A stretch of DNA of 64,000 nucleotides from PALSA-693 sp963729695 (GCA_963729695.1 CAVSOT010000004.1:124001-188000); one strand, 5' to 3'. Shown: positions 35,822-46,115, numbered from the stretch's first letter. Notes: generated by a model from the sequence alone, not told the origin. Program-made: numbers and translations.

Positions 35822-37330
35822 TTGCGCGTGGCCAAAGCGATCATCACCTCCGTGGCTCTGGTAAGCGGCCTGTTGATCTTCGGGCTGGCAGCCCGGGCCG
35901 GTGCTGCCCAGCCGATCACCAACAAGGTGTACATCTGGCCCGGGAATCTGTATCAGGGCAACACCAGCGGCAACGGCTTGAACTTACGCCAGGTGGGCAC
36001 AGGCACCTTTGCCATTGTGCCTGGCCCCGGGACGCCGCCGTTGGGTAATGCCTCGGCCCAGTTCAGCCTGGGTCCCGGGCCGGGCACCGGTCGGGTCGAT
36101 ATCTGGGCCAATCAGTTCGCCGGCACTCTCTTGCGCGATATCACTTCGATGGGCTACTCGACCTTCCTGGGAGTGGGTGACGCGGCGAGTTTCTCGCCGG
36201 TCTACCAGTTGCCCATTTTTGCGACCCCCGGCGGTCCGTCGTCGACATTCACTACGCTGTCTTTCGAGCCGTCCAACCAAGGCGTCGCCGTCCCGGCTGG
36301 CTGGAGCAACTGGGATGCCTTGTCCGGCAGGTGGATCGCGAGCAACGCGGCTCTATCTACCCGGATACCCGGGGGCTGCCAGCGCGCTACTCCGTGCACC
36401 TTTGCCCAGATCACCTCCGCCTTTCCCGACGCTGTTTTGCACGGGGTCGACCCAGTGTCAGGCATCGGCGGCGCAGCGCTGATCGTGGGGACCTTGATCG
36501 GCCCGACTGTGGTAGCCGCAAATGACTGGAGTTTTGGAGTCAACGGGGTCACTACCGTCTTCGATTTCCACACCGGACCCCCGCCGGAGGGCTACTGGCT
36601 CGGCGCGGCCGACGGCGGGGTGTTCAGCTTTGGTGACGCCCCCTTCGAAGGTTCGCAGGCCAACTCCGCCTTGGCGGCTCCGATCGCCGGGATGGCCGCC
36701 GCGTCCGGTGGGGGGTACTGGCTGGTCGGGTCGGACGGCACCGTGTTTTCTCACGACGCCAGATCGTTTGGTTCCCTTACCGACCACCACCTCGACGCGC
36801 CAATCGTGGGTATGGCGGCAACCCCCGATGGGGGCGGCTATTACCTTGTCGCCGCCGACGGTGGGGTCTTCACGTTTGGCGACGCCGTCTTCCGCGGCTC
36901 CCTGGGTGACAAAGCCCTGGACAAACCGGTGGTCGGCATCGCCGTCACGCCCGACAACCAGGGCTATTACCTTGTCGCCGCCGATGGTGGGGTGTTCACG
37001 TTTGGCGACGCCGTCTTCCGCGGCTCCCTGGGCGGCATAGCCCTGGACAAACCGGTGGTAGGCATGGCGGTGGACGCGGCCACGTCTGGCTACTGGCTGG
37101 TTGCCGGCGATGGTGGGCTATTCACCTTCGCCGCCCCCTTCCTCGGCTCCGTTAGCGGCGCGCACCTTTCTGCACCGGTCGTGGGCATGGCCAGTACCGC
37201 CGATGACCTCGGATACCGGCTAGTCGGTGGGGACGGCGGCGTATTCTGCTTTGGGACCGCGCAGTTCCTCGGATCGATAGCTGGACATCCTCTGTTCAAA
37301 CCGGTTATCGGTATGGCCTCAATCGGATAG
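35822..37330 (+). CDS. secreted beta-propeller-like repeat protein
   Basis: About 502 residues from TTG 35822 (GAGGGAGGG eight bases upstream; GTG 35828 is also possible). A signal peptide (IITSVALVSGLLIFGLAARA) is followed by a 250-residue domain without known family. Then come about six units of 40-42 residues with consensus GYWLVAADGGVFTFGDA.F.GS...L..PVVGMA, beginning near residue 260. Such repeats are characteristic of Acidimicrobiia surface proteins and probably fold as a beta-propeller. Two units are almost identical at DNA level. Function: cell-surface, possibly binding. Confidence 0.85.
   Translation: MRVAKAIITSVALVSGLLIFGLAARAGAAQPITNKVYIWPGNLYQGNTSGNGLNLRQVGTGTFAIVPGPGTPPLGNASAQFSLGPGPGTGRVDIWANQFAGTLLRDITSMGYSTFLGVGDAASFSPVYQLPIFATPGGPSSTFTTLSFEPSNQGVAVPAGWSNWDALSGRWIASNAALSTRIPGGCQRATPCTFAQITSAFPDAVLHGVDPVSGIGGAALIVGTLIGPTVVAANDWSFGVNGVTTVFDFHTGPPPEGYWLGAADGGVFSFGDAPFEGSQANSALAAPIAGMAAASGGGYWLVGSDGTVFSHDARSFGSLTDHHLDAPIVGMAATPDGGGYYLVAADGGVFTFGDAVFRGSLGDKALDKPVVGIAVTPDNQGYYLVAADGGVFTFGDAVFRGSLGGIALDKPVVGMAVDAATSGYWLVAGDGGLFTFAAPFLGSVSGAHLSAPVVGMASTADDLGYRLVGGDGGVFCFGTAQFLGSIAGHPLFKPVIGMASIG
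36836..37032 (+). repeat. recent internal duplication (126-base period)
   Basis: Bases 36836-36906 and 36962-37032 differ at only a few positions over 71 bases, including the third positions of codons. The other units in the gene are much more diverged. This marks a recent duplication or gene conversion of one 42-residue unit. Confidence 0.85.
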
Positions 37331-37493
37331 GAGTCTCCCGCGGTTCCAAACGAGGCTGCTCGAGGCCGGGTTCCGCCCCGTCTGCTCAGACGGTGAAGAT
37401 GGCTTCTACGTCGGGTGTCAGGGCGATGGCGCCATTCGGCGAGTACGGCCGGCCCGGCGCTAACGTTCCCAACACGAGAAAGTGGTGAACCGC

Positions 37494-39176
37494 ATGACCT
37501 ACGACCTGGTGATCAAGGATGGCATCGTCGTTGACGGGTCTGGAGCCCCACCGGAGCGGGCCGACGTGGGCGTGCGGGACGGGAGGATCGTCGCCGTCGG
37601 GCGTATCCATGAGAAGGCCGGCCGGGTCGTCTCCGCTGAAGGCCACGTGGTGACACCGGGGTTCATCGACGGTCACACCCATATGGATGCCCAAGTCATG
37701 TGGGACGAGTTGGGAACAAGTTCGTGTTACCACGGCATCACCACCGTGGTCATGGGCAACTGCGGCTTCACCCTGGCGCCGGCCCGCCCCGACGAGCGGG
37801 CTCTCGTCGTGCGCAGCCTGGAGCGGGCGGAGGACATCTCCCCCGATGCCCTGGCGGAGGGTATTGACTGGACTTGGGAGACCTTCCCCGAGTACCTCGA
37901 CGCAGTCGAGCGGCGCCCGAAGGGCATCAACTACGCATCGTATGTCGGTCATTCTGCCCTGCGAACCTGGGCGATGGGCGAGCGGGCGTTCAGCGAGCGG
38001 GCGGGTGAGGACGACCAGTTGGTGATGGAGCGGAGCCTGGCGGAAGCGCTGCGGGCCGGGGCCATCGGTTTCACGACGTCGAGGAGTGATCAACACGAGA
38101 CCTCGGACGACCGGCCGGTCGCCTCGCGGCTAGCCAGCTGGGACGAGGTGCGGCGCTTGGTAGGAGTGATGGGTGACCTGGGCGTGGGGATCTTCGAGTT
38201 GGCCCGCGAACCGGCACCGGCCCACGTGCCGCCGCAAGAGAAGGATGCCGTGTGTCGATTGGCCGAGCTCAGCGCCGCGACCGGCGTACCCGTCACCTTC
38301 AGCGCCATCCGGCCGGACTGGACTGATGAGGTCGACTTCATCGTCCGTTCGGGCGGTCGGGCCTTCGGACAGACGCACAGCCGCGGGGTCAACAACATCA
38401 CCTCGTTCCGCTCGAAGCTGCCCTTCGATGTTCTGCCCGAATGGAACGAGATCAGGGCCCTCCCCTTGGTGGAGCAACGCCGGCTGCTCGAAGACGAGGT
38501 CATCCGTCGTCGCCTGGTCTTATCGGCTCAAGAGGGTGGCTACTCCCGAGCCATCGGTGCCGAGGTTCGACCGCCGGACTATCACACGATGCGGGTGTAC
38601 GACCAGAGCTTGCCACCGCACCCCACCGTCGCGGAGGTGGCCGCCCAACGGGGCATCGATCCGGTCGAATTGATCATCGAGCTGGGTTTGACCACCGACT
38701 TCGACCAGCTCTTCATCCAGCCGATCGCCGCCATCGACACCTCTGACCTGCTGACGACCATGAAGCACCCGCGTACCGTGATGACGTTCTCTGACTCGGG
38801 GGCCCACGTGAGTCAGATTTCCGACTGCTCGATCCACACCTACCTCCTCAGCCACTGGGTCCGGGACCTGCAGGAGTTCACCCTGGAGCAGGCGGTGCGG
38901 ATGATCACGTTCTCTCCGGCGACGGTATGGGGCTTCGCTGATCGAGGTCTGATCCGGGAGGGCTTCGTCGCTGATCTCAACGTGTTCGATCCGGCTACGG
39001 TGGCACCAGACCTCCCGAAGGTCGAGTCCGACCTCCCGGGGGGCGCCCGTAGGCTCGTGCAGCGAGCGAGCGGATTCCTGGCGACGGTGGTCGGCGGCCA
39101 GATCGTCCTCGAGGATGGCCAACCCACTGGCGCTCGGCCCGGGCAGCTGCTCCGGGGCCCTTTGGCGGCCCGATAG
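37494..39176 (+). CDS. N-acyl-D-amino-acid deacylase-like amidohydrolase
   Basis: 560 residues from ATG 37494 (a GTG four codons earlier is possible). N-terminal MTYDLVIKDGIVVDGSG and the metal motif VVTPGFIDGHTHMDAQVMWD are typical of the D-aminoacylase/amidohydrolase 3 family. Further conserved parts: VVMGNCGFTLAPA, SDSGAHVSQI near the C-terminus and the closing ADLNVFDPATVAPDLP. Hydrolyses N-acyl or cyclic amides; in actinobacteria many such proteins act on unknown xenobiotic-like substrates. Follows the repeat protein gene but 160 bases away. Confidence 0.9.
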   Translation: MTYDLVIKDGIVVDGSGAPPERADVGVRDGRIVAVGRIHEKAGRVVSAEGHVVTPGFIDGHTHMDAQVMWDELGTSSCYHGITTVVMGNCGFTLAPARPDERALVVRSLERAEDISPDALAEGIDWTWETFPEYLDAVERRPKGINYASYVGHSALRTWAMGERAFSERAGEDDQLVMERSLAEALRAGAIGFTTSRSDQHETSDDRPVASRLASWDEVRRLVGVMGDLGVGIFELAREPAPAHVPPQEKDAVCRLAELSAATGVPVTFSAIRPDWTDEVDFIVRSGGRAFGQTHSRGVNNITSFRSKLPFDVLPEWNEIRALPLVEQRRLLEDEVIRRRLVLSAQEGGYSRAIGAEVRPPDYHTMRVYDQSLPPHPTVAEVAAQRGIDPVELIIELGLTTDFDQLFIQPIAAIDTSDLLTTMKHPRTVMTFSDSGAHVSQISDCSIHTYLLSHWVRDLQEFTLEQAVRMITFSPATVWGFADRGLIREGFVADLNVFDPATVAPDLPKVESDLPGGARRLVQRASGFLATVVGGQIVLEDGQPTGARPGQLLRGPLAAR

Positions 39177-39410
39177 TCAACAAGATTGTGGTTCTGACCA
39201 GCGGGGCGGCTGCGATTGGTAATTCGTAAGTTTGCCATCGACAAATCAACCGCTCGTACGAGACCCAGTACTTGCGAGAACTGAACCTTGGAGCTGATCC
39301 GTCGAGACGACTTCGCCGCCGTCCCGCTCGCGCCATTGTGCTGGGAGCCATCCCTGCGTAGAGTCGCCCTCGGGGCGCAATTCCTGCGAGCCCCGACCCA
39401 GAGGAGCATC

Positions 39411-39683
39411 ATGCCAACCATCATCGGCCACCACAACGTGAAGGACACCGACCACTGGCTGGCATCGCCGAAGCGCGAGGAATTCTTTGGTCCGTTAGGC
39501 GTCACTAACATCAGAACTTTCGTTGACCCTCAGAACCCGCAGCAGGTGGCCTTGCTCATGGACGTCCCCGATATGGAGGCCTTCACGAACGCAATGCAGG
39601 ACGAAGGTGCCGCTGCCGCGATGGCTCATGATGGTGTCCTCCCCGAGACTATGGTGATCCTTGTGGAGCAATCGAAGGCATAA
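39411..39683 (+). CDS. small conserved protein (ferredoxin-like/dimeric alpha-beta barrel size)
   Basis: 90 residues with GAGGAG before the ATG. The pattern MPTIIGHHNVKDTDHWLASP, TFVDPQNPQQVALLMDVPDM and EAFTNAMQ is that of a small alpha/beta protein like antibiotic-biosynthesis monooxygenase-type (DABB) proteins. I cannot name the family with certainty. It follows the deacylase gene. Confidence 0.6.
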   Translation: MPTIIGHHNVKDTDHWLASPKREEFFGPLGVTNIRTFVDPQNPQQVALLMDVPDMEAFTNAMQDEGAAAAMAHDGVLPETMVILVEQSKA

Positions 39684-40549
39684 GGCCAGGCCGAGGGGTC
39701 CCGTGGTGCCGATAGCCGATTTTGCTCGGCTAGCTATCCACGTGGCGTGACTAACCTACTGCGTTCTTTCGGTACCCGTCGATCACGCAACTACGACTCC
39801 GGCGACAGCCTCAGGGACGCTCCCACTCCGGGTCCTGTCCTTCAGCGGTCCCGACAGCCCAATGCTCCGTCGGAGCCTCTTCGTGGACGTGTCGCTCACA
39901 GGCCTACGGGCCCAAGTACCGCCAAGCCAATCCACAGCCCGAGCTGGCTGTCCGGTCGCGGTGTGCTGGCCCGCCAGGCCAGACCAGTCGGCCAGTCTGT
40001 ACGTGGCCTCGTGGCTTACCGACGAATGCAACAGATTCGTCGCCATCGCAGCCACGTTGAAAGGGCAGGACGACGATCGAGATCGAGATCACGCAGCCCT
40101 ACGCCTGTCCACGCAGCGATGCAGGGCCGCTATTCCACCCCACGCCCTCATGGTCATACCGATGCGTTCACTGCCAGCCGGCCAGTTAATCACGGTCCGA
40201 CTGCGACGAGGCACCTACCTGCCGGCCACGCTCACGGCGTCGGTTTGCCTCGCATAGACCTCTAGTCCTGACGGGGCCGGTCGTAGACGGTGGCGTTCGA
40301 GGATGGATGGATGCTGAGCGACTACGACGCAGGTAGGAGTGAGCAGGCCAAAGGCGCGTGGCAAACCTGGCGATTGTGGGAAATTTCCCGTCCGCCGGAA
40401 TGCGTTTGGACGCCCACGTGCGGGCCTAACCGGTCCGAGGTATAGTGCGCTTAGCTAATCGAAGACGTACTTGACGGTGCCTTTCGACCTTCAGTCGGCA
40501 TGGCACTTGATTACGGCCTGAGGCGGAAAGTAGGGAGGGACCGGCCACA
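39684..40549. other. long region without a convincing gene
   Basis: 866 bases. Several long frames exist on both strands (for example 39862-40257 plus), but they are Arg/Ser/Pro-rich, overlap one another and match nothing I know. A TATAGT at 40441-40446, about 100 bases before the next gene, could be a -10 element. Confidence 0.4.
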
Positions 40550-41833
40550 GTGAGCCATTCTAGGAAGACCGTCAGTTTGCTTTCAATTGCGGCAGTGTGC
40601 TTGATAGCTGCCGCATGTTCGTCAACCAGTAAGAGTCCTTCCGCAACCGGGTCTGCTCCTGGCACCGGGTCTGCTCCTGGCACCGGGTCTGCTCCTGCCG
40701 GTGGGGCTGCTCCCGCCAGTGGATCTGCTCCGATAACGGTGGGACTCATTTGCAGCTGCTCTGGGCCCGATGGCAATTCCATCATCGACTCGGTCGATAT
40801 TTTTCAGGCTTGGGTTAAAACTACCAATAGCGCTGGAGGTATCGATGGACATCAAATCAAGGTCAAGGTGGCCGATGATGGAGCGGTGATCGGTACGTCG
40901 GTGGCCGATGCTCAGACCTTCATCTCAGATCACGTCGACGCCATAATGGATGGTTCGATAGTTGATCAAGGGTGGGCGTCAGCGGTTCAGGCGGCAAATA
41001 TACCATCTATTGCGCTGATCTCTGGTAGCGCTCCGTTTTACACGAACCCCGATTTCTATCAGCCCGGCCAAACAGAGGATTCGGATACGTATGCGGTTGT
41101 CGCTACCGCTAAGCTTGCTGGCGCAACCAATCTGGGCGTTATATATTGCGCCGAGGCGGCTGTCTGCGCGTCAATCTATGGAGTTGTCAGGGGGGATGGG
41201 AAGCAGGAGGGGCTGCCCGTGACGTTTGCCGACTCTGTGTCGGCCACGGCTCCCAACTACACAGCACAATGCCTGGCGGCCCAGCAAGCCCATGTCACCG
41301 CGCTTGCGATCTTTGATACGGTGCCCCCTATGGAACGTTTGGCACAGGATTGTGCCAAACAGGGCTACGACCCGATCTACGTGATAGAGGGTGGCAGCTT
41401 CACCACGGCGCTCACTTCCACCCCGGGGATCGAGAAAAATCTGTGGACCGAATATCAGAACTACCCTTATTGGAGCTCTAATCCTGCAACCAATGCCCTA
41501 AAGAAGGCCATGAATACCTATTACCCCGGTGTCCTCGAGAACACGACCACATTTAGTGGGGGTAACGTCACAGGTTGGCCCGCAGGTCTTTTACTTGAAG
41601 ATGCCTTCAAGTCTGGCGGTTTGACCGCGAGCGGAGCTCCGAGTGCGTCAGAGGTCGTTAATGGGCTGGAGTCGCTGAAGGGCGATACCTTACAAGGCTG
41701 GTCGCCCCCCCTCACATATTCTGCCGGAAAGCCGCACCCAGTCGATTGTTGGTACGTCGGTCGTGTCGACAATGGGAAACCTATTCTTGAGAACAATGGG
41801 AAGTACACTTGCGAGACCGCTCCGGCGTCGTAG
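40550..41833 (+). CDS. branched-chain-amino-acid-type solute-binding lipoprotein (paralogue 2)
   Basis: 427 residues from a GTG (GGGAGGG nine bases upstream). Lipobox IAAAC with Cys23, then a linker of Gly-Ser-Ala-Pro repeats, then the periplasmic-binding domain. Shares GLICSCSG, YCAEAAVC, FYTNPDFYQPGQTEDSD and ATAPNYTAQC with copies 1 and 3. Codon and base use here are less G+C-rich than the neighbours (for example around 40800-41150). Transcribed toward a P450, an SDR and an amidohydrolase, so its ligand may be their substrate. Confidence 0.9.
   Translation: MSHSRKTVSLLSIAAVCLIAAACSSTSKSPSATGSAPGTGSAPGTGSAPAGGAAPASGSAPITVGLICSCSGPDGNSIIDSVDIFQAWVKTTNSAGGIDGHQIKVKVADDGAVIGTSVADAQTFISDHVDAIMDGSIVDQGWASAVQAANIPSIALISGSAPFYTNPDFYQPGQTEDSDTYAVVATAKLAGATNLGVIYCAEAAVCASIYGVVRGDGKQEGLPVTFADSVSATAPNYTAQCLAAQQAHVTALAIFDTVPPMERLAQDCAKQGYDPIYVIEGGSFTTALTSTPGIEKNLWTEYQNYPYWSSNPATNALKKAMNTYYPGVLENTTTFSGGNVTGWPAGLLLEDAFKSGGLTASGAPSASEVVNGLESLKGDTLQGWSPPLTYSAGKPHPVDCWYVGRVDNGKPILENNGKYTCETAPAS
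40646..40697 (+). repeat. 18-base tandem repeat in lipoprotein linker
   Basis: Nearly three identical copies of an 18-base unit (starting ACCGGGTCTGCTCCTGGC) encode the Gly-Thr-Gly-Ser-Ala-Pro linker after the lipid anchor. Identical copies imply a recent, length-variable expansion. Confidence 0.85.
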
Positions 41834-42000
41834 GACAAAGATGTTTCAGCCGCATAAAGACGAATTAAATGTGGCTGGGGTTAACGAAAGCCAACGTGTT
41901 TTTGTCCATCGCTGCGCTATGTTGACGATCTATTACGACCCACGTCGAAGGGTTGGAATATGGATAACAATAAACATGGGGCCGGATTTAAGGAGACCGT

Positions 42001-43264
42001 ATGTTGAGCAGTTCCTTGGACACGCCGGTACGACCGCATATCGCGCCCTATGACGCCATGTTCTACAGCACTGACATTTCGGATACGTTGAGGTGGCTCC
42101 ACGAGCAAGCTCCCATCCTGCTGGTGAACAATGTTCCCGAGTACTGGTGCCCGTTCTGGCTGATCTCGAGCTATGAGCATGCCCGGTACGTCGGCAGCCA
42201 TCCAGACCTTTTTACCGTCAAGGAGGGGGCAATCTTCGGACCTCCACCCGGTACCCCCGGCTATCATCTTCACGCCGGTCAGGAAGCGACCATGGGGGAG
42301 GACCACCGCTTCGAGGGACTGCTCAACTTTCACGATACCGATCCACCTGAGCATGGGGAACGACGGCGCATCGCCAGCCGGTGGATGACCCCGCGACGAA
42401 TTTCGTGATTTGCAAGCGTCGATCGATCGGACGGTCGGGGAAGTGCTTGGCAGGCTGGAGCCAGGCCAGGAAGCTGATTTTGTGACGGAAGTAGCCAAAC
42501 CAATCCCGTTGTACGTCACCGCAGATTTTATGGGGATTCCGCGCCAGGACCTCACCGACATCGATCGCTGGTCGAATCGGATGGCGCAATGCGCGGAGTT
42601 CGACGGACCCGATCCGCTGCCCGTGCTGAGCGAGGTGTATGACTTCTTGGAAGCCCAGCTTGAACGAGGGGATGCGCTCAAGGGGGACGGGCTGATTGCC
42701 CATCTGGTCCAAGCAGAACGCGGTGGAGAGTTCATCTCGAGAGGGGAGCTGCTGGGCAACCTGTGGACCCTGATGCTGGGGGGTTATAACACCACCCGGG
42801 ACGCAATCAGCAATGGAGTCAAGGCGCTGCTCGATCATCCCGATCAGCTGGAGGCCATGGTGAGCGGGGGGGACTACCATTCGGCGACGGAGGAGGTACT
42901 CCGATGGGTTTCGCCGGCGCGGTACAATGCCCGCACTGCGACCAGGGACACGGAGGTCGCCGGGCAGTCAATCAGGGCCGGGGACCTGGTCATCCTGTAC
43001 TGGTACGCCAACAATCGGGATCCAAAGGTCTGGCCCGATCCATTCGAGTTTCGAATCGATCGCCCGATTGATCGCGAGAGCCTGGCCTTTGGCTTCGGGA
43101 TTCACTATTGCATCGGTGCGGCGCTGGCCCGAGCGGAGATCCGCTCGGCCCTCGGGCAGCTCTTCTCCCGGTTTCCGGGACTCCGAACCACCGGGGAAGG
43201 CACCCTGATGCCCTGTTCGTTGCTCAATATCAGGACGACGCTGCCGGTCGTTTTCAACACGTGA
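42001..43264 (+). pseudogene. cytochrome P450, one frameshift
   Basis: AGGAGA precedes ATG 42001. Before the break: PPEHGERRRIASRWMTPRR (C-helix region). Near 42397 the frame shifts and continues EFRDLQASIDRTVGEVLGRL, GGYNTTRDAISNG (I helix), EEVLRW (ExxR) and FGFGIHYCIGAALARAE (haem Cys loop). All P450 landmarks are present, in order, so a single-base change separates it from a working gene. Overlaps the SDR start by 4 bases. Would hydroxylate or epoxidise a compound, with an external ferredoxin. Confidence 0.82.
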
Positions 43265-44066
43265 GCTCCGAATCGGATGTTCACAGCATGTTCCGCCTGG
43301 ATGGCCGGACCGCATTGGTGACGGGGGCCGGTCACCCAGTGGGGCACGCTGTCGCGGGTGGCCTGGCCGCCGCTGGAGCGGACCTTGTGATCGTCGACCG
43401 CGGCGATCTGGTGGAAGTCACTGCCACCCAGGTGCGAGCCGCCACCGGCCGTGAGGTGGAAGTTCTCTCGTGTGATCTCACCAGCAGATCGGCGATCTCC
43501 GAGGCGATCGATGAGCTGGGCCATCGCGACGACCGGGTCGACATCTTGATGAATTTCCGTATGACAACGGCCCGGACTACACCGCTCACGTACTCGACAC
43601 GGAGATCGAAGGCTGGGATCTCTGCTGGACCGCGAATGTCATCTCGCAGGTCCGCTTCTGTCAGGTGGTCGGTCGCCGGATGATGCACCAGGGCGGCGGC
43701 GTCATCGTCAACCTGCTTTCGACCGTATCGTTTCAGCCCTACGTCGGCCAATCCGCGTATTGCGCGTCGAAGTCCGCCGGATGGATGTTTCTGCGCAGCC
43801 TGGCCCTGGAGTGCGCGCCGACCGTGCGGGTGCACGGCTTGGCCACCGGTTCGCTCGCTGAAGTACGAGACGAGGCTTTCCGGCGCGTCACGGATTTTAT
43901 CCCGGCTGGGCGTTACGGTGCCGTCGACGAGGTCGTCGGCGCGGCTGTCTATCTGGCATCAGATGCGGCCAGCTTTTCGACAGGCGACGTGGTGTTCGCC
44001 GACGGCGGCGTGGCGGCTCTATCTCGTTATCCGACGACCGCGCTCCAGCCGCCCTTGAAGAGTTGA
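43261..44066 (+). pseudogene. short-chain dehydrogenase/reductase, one frameshift
   Basis: GTG 43261 overlaps the P450 stop (GTGA). FRLDGRTALVTGAGHPVGHA is the cofactor motif (the third Gly of TGxxxGxG is Pro). After VDILMNF near 43557 the frame shifts and continues YDNGPDYTAHVLDTEIEGWD, GGGVIVNLLSTVSFQPYVGQ, SAYCASK (Tyr and Lys) and TGDVVFADGG. A single-base change again. Together with the P450 it suggests an oxidise-then-dehydrogenate pathway. Confidence 0.8.
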
Positions 44067-44104
44067 GGATTGGGTTAGGCATAGGAACTTTATGGGAGGA
44101 CGCT

Positions 44105-45202
44105 ATGGGTTATATCGATTGTGACGCGCATGTATTCGAGACAGACGCTACTTGGGACTACTTTGATCCGGCCGAGCGGGAGTTCCAACCGTTGGCCCTT
44201 CGCGATGCCGGAGGGACGATCGAGCACTGGTTGGTGAGCGGATCGCTCCGGCCCAGAGGCGATCACGTCCACGTGCAGGATGATGACTGGGCGGGCCAGA
44301 TGTACGCTCCTGGCGTCACTTCGTTGCAGGATGTTCCGGCCCGGCTGGCGCATATGGATCGTCTCGGTGTCGACGTGCAGGTGGTGTTCTCGACATTTTT
44401 TATCCGGGCGAATATTCACCGTGCCATGGCGGAAGCGGCGCTGGCGCGCAGCTGGAATCGGTGGATGGCCGACCGCTACCACGAGAGCGGTGGGAGGATT
44501 CTGTGGGCGTTGATCGCACCAGTGAGGATGATGGACCGGGCTCTCGAGGAGATGGAGTTCGGTCGGGCCAACGGAGCGGTCGCCGTGCACCTGCACGGCG
44601 AGATCGCCGGAATGGTCCTTGATGACGAATACCTGAACCCGTTCTACGCGAAAGCCCAAGACCTGGATCTGGTGATGGCTGTGCACGTCGGATCCGACAT
44701 ACCCGGGTACACGCTTCCCGACCCACGCTACGCCTTCAAGGTGATCACCGAAATCCCCGTGGGGTTCTACCGGCTCTGTGTTGGCGACCTATCGCAACGG
44801 TTTCCCCAGCTCCGTTGGGCTTGGCTGGAGGCCGGGGCGAGTTGGGTTCCCTTCGTTCTGCACGAGGCGGCAAGAGTGGTCTCGGACGGAGTGACCCGCT
44901 CGAAGGGGGCGGTCATCGTCAACAAGCGATTGACCGAGCACCATCAGCTCTTCGTCGCTTGCCAGATCGACGATGACATCCCGTACATCACCCAATACGT
45001 CGGCGAAGACAACCTGGTCATGGGCACCGATTACGGCCACATCGACATTGGCTCCGACATCGACGCGGCCGGAATCATCGCCGGACGATCAGATCTCAGC
45101 CCGACGCTGGCCCGTAAGATAGTTGATCAGAACGGGCGGCGACTCTACGGCATCGATCCCAGCTTCACTCCTTCCGCGGCGTCCAGTCTGAGCACAGCCT
45201 GA
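44105..45202 (+). CDS. amidohydrolase family 2 (PF04909) protein
   Basis: 365 residues with GGGAGG before the ATG. Metal motif DCDAHVFETD, the central AVHLHGEIAGMVLDDEYLNP, the third His in DLVMAVHVGSD and the late Asp in MGTDYGHIDIGSD. COG2159 family. Last gene of the lipoprotein - P450 - SDR - amidohydrolase set and, unlike the two before it, intact. Likely hydrolyses or decarboxylates the oxidised product. Confidence 0.9.
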   Translation: MGYIDCDAHVFETDATWDYFDPAEREFQPLALRDAGGTIEHWLVSGSLRPRGDHVHVQDDDWAGQMYAPGVTSLQDVPARLAHMDRLGVDVQVVFSTFFIRANIHRAMAEAALARSWNRWMADRYHESGGRILWALIAPVRMMDRALEEMEFGRANGAVAVHLHGEIAGMVLDDEYLNPFYAKAQDLDLVMAVHVGSDIPGYTLPDPRYAFKVITEIPVGFYRLCVGDLSQRFPQLRWAWLEAGASWVPFVLHEAARVVSDGVTRSKGAVIVNKRLTEHHQLFVACQIDDDIPYITQYVGEDNLVMGTDYGHIDIGSDIDAAGIIAGRSDLSPTLARKIVDQNGRRLYGIDPSFTPSAASSLSTA

Positions 45203-45431
45203 AGTGAGCTAGTTACCGTCTCTGAACGTTTGGCTGATCGCCTTCAAAACCTCGGGGTATGCTCACGTTGGGCGTAGGTCGCCTAGGTCAGCACCGGGCA
45301 AGAGAACTAGGGACCGGGAACAACCGTCTGGGATTGCGCTGGGAAATGCTCAAGGCAACTTATCTAGTAGTGCCCGCCGGTGCGGGCGACGGCCGTCCCC
45401 AAGCAGAGCTCAGCAGCGGGAGGTTCCCTGA

Positions 45432-46115
45432 ATGGGCGAGGTCGTAGCTTGGGCGTTTCTGGCTGCCTTGAATCCAACGCTGCTGGCGGCCACCACCGTG
45501 ATGCTGTTGTTGGAACGCCCACTTCGACTGATGCTCGGCTACTGGCTGGGAGCGATGTTCGTAAGCGTCACCCTCGGCCTGGTCATCGTCTTTGCGCTGG
45601 AAGGCTCCAGTACGGTGAACACCACCAAGAACACCTTGAGCCCCATCGCGGACTTTGTGTTAGCTGCGATCTGTTTGGTCCTGGCAGGCGTGCTCGCCTC
45701 CGGACGCCACAGAGCGCTTGAAGAACGCCGCCAGAGGCGCAGAGCCAAGCGAGGAGGCCAGAACAAGACGCCCAAGTGGCAACAGCAGCTCAGCAAAGGC
45801 AGCGCCCGGACTACCTTCGTGATCGGCGTTGTTCTGACGCTACCGGGCGCTTCCTATCTGGCTGGCCTCAACAACATCCGTAAGCTGCACTACTCCAGCG
45901 TTGTCACGGTCCTTCTCGTGATCGGCTTCAACCTGGTACAGCTACTCCTGATCGAGGTCCCCATGGTCGCCTTCAAGGTCGCCCCCGCCGAGACCCCCGT
46001 CGCCATCGAGCGCACCAAAGAATGGGCTCACACGCACTGGAGGACAGCCGCCGTCTGGGGACTGCTACTGATCGGCGTCGCGCTCACTGTCAAGGGGATC
46101 GTGGAGGCCACATGA
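45432..46115 (+). CDS. GAP/Sap family membrane protein (SfLAP-like)
   Basis: 227 residues with six probable transmembrane segments, split by a basic cytoplasmic loop (RRQRRRAKRGGQNKTPKWQQ). WAFLAALNPTLLAATTVMLL at the N-terminus and LTLPGASYLAGLNNIRKL after the loop are hallmarks of the Sap (sulfolipid-1-addressing protein) family (PF11139). Members help move lipids or are LysE-like exporters. The ATG is preceded by GGGAGG. Confidence 0.85.
   Translation: MGEVVAWAFLAALNPTLLAATTVMLLLERPLRLMLGYWLGAMFVSVTLGLVIVFALEGSSTVNTTKNTLSPIADFVLAAICLVLAGVLASGRHRALEERRQRRRAKRGGQNKTPKWQQQLSKGSARTTFVIGVVLTLPGASYLAGLNNIRKLHYSSVVTVLLVIGFNLVQLLLIEVPMVAFKVAPAETPVAIERTKEWAHTHWRTAAVWGLLLIGVALTVKGIVEAT

Noticed and set aside
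39862..40257. 131-codon frame in the long gene-free region
   Set aside because: Overlaps equally long frames in other phases, odd composition, no ribosome binding site or homology.
42397..42412. TGA ending the first P450 frame as a third selenocysteine
   Set aside because: The downstream P450 continues in another frame and no Cys is expected there; it is a frameshift.
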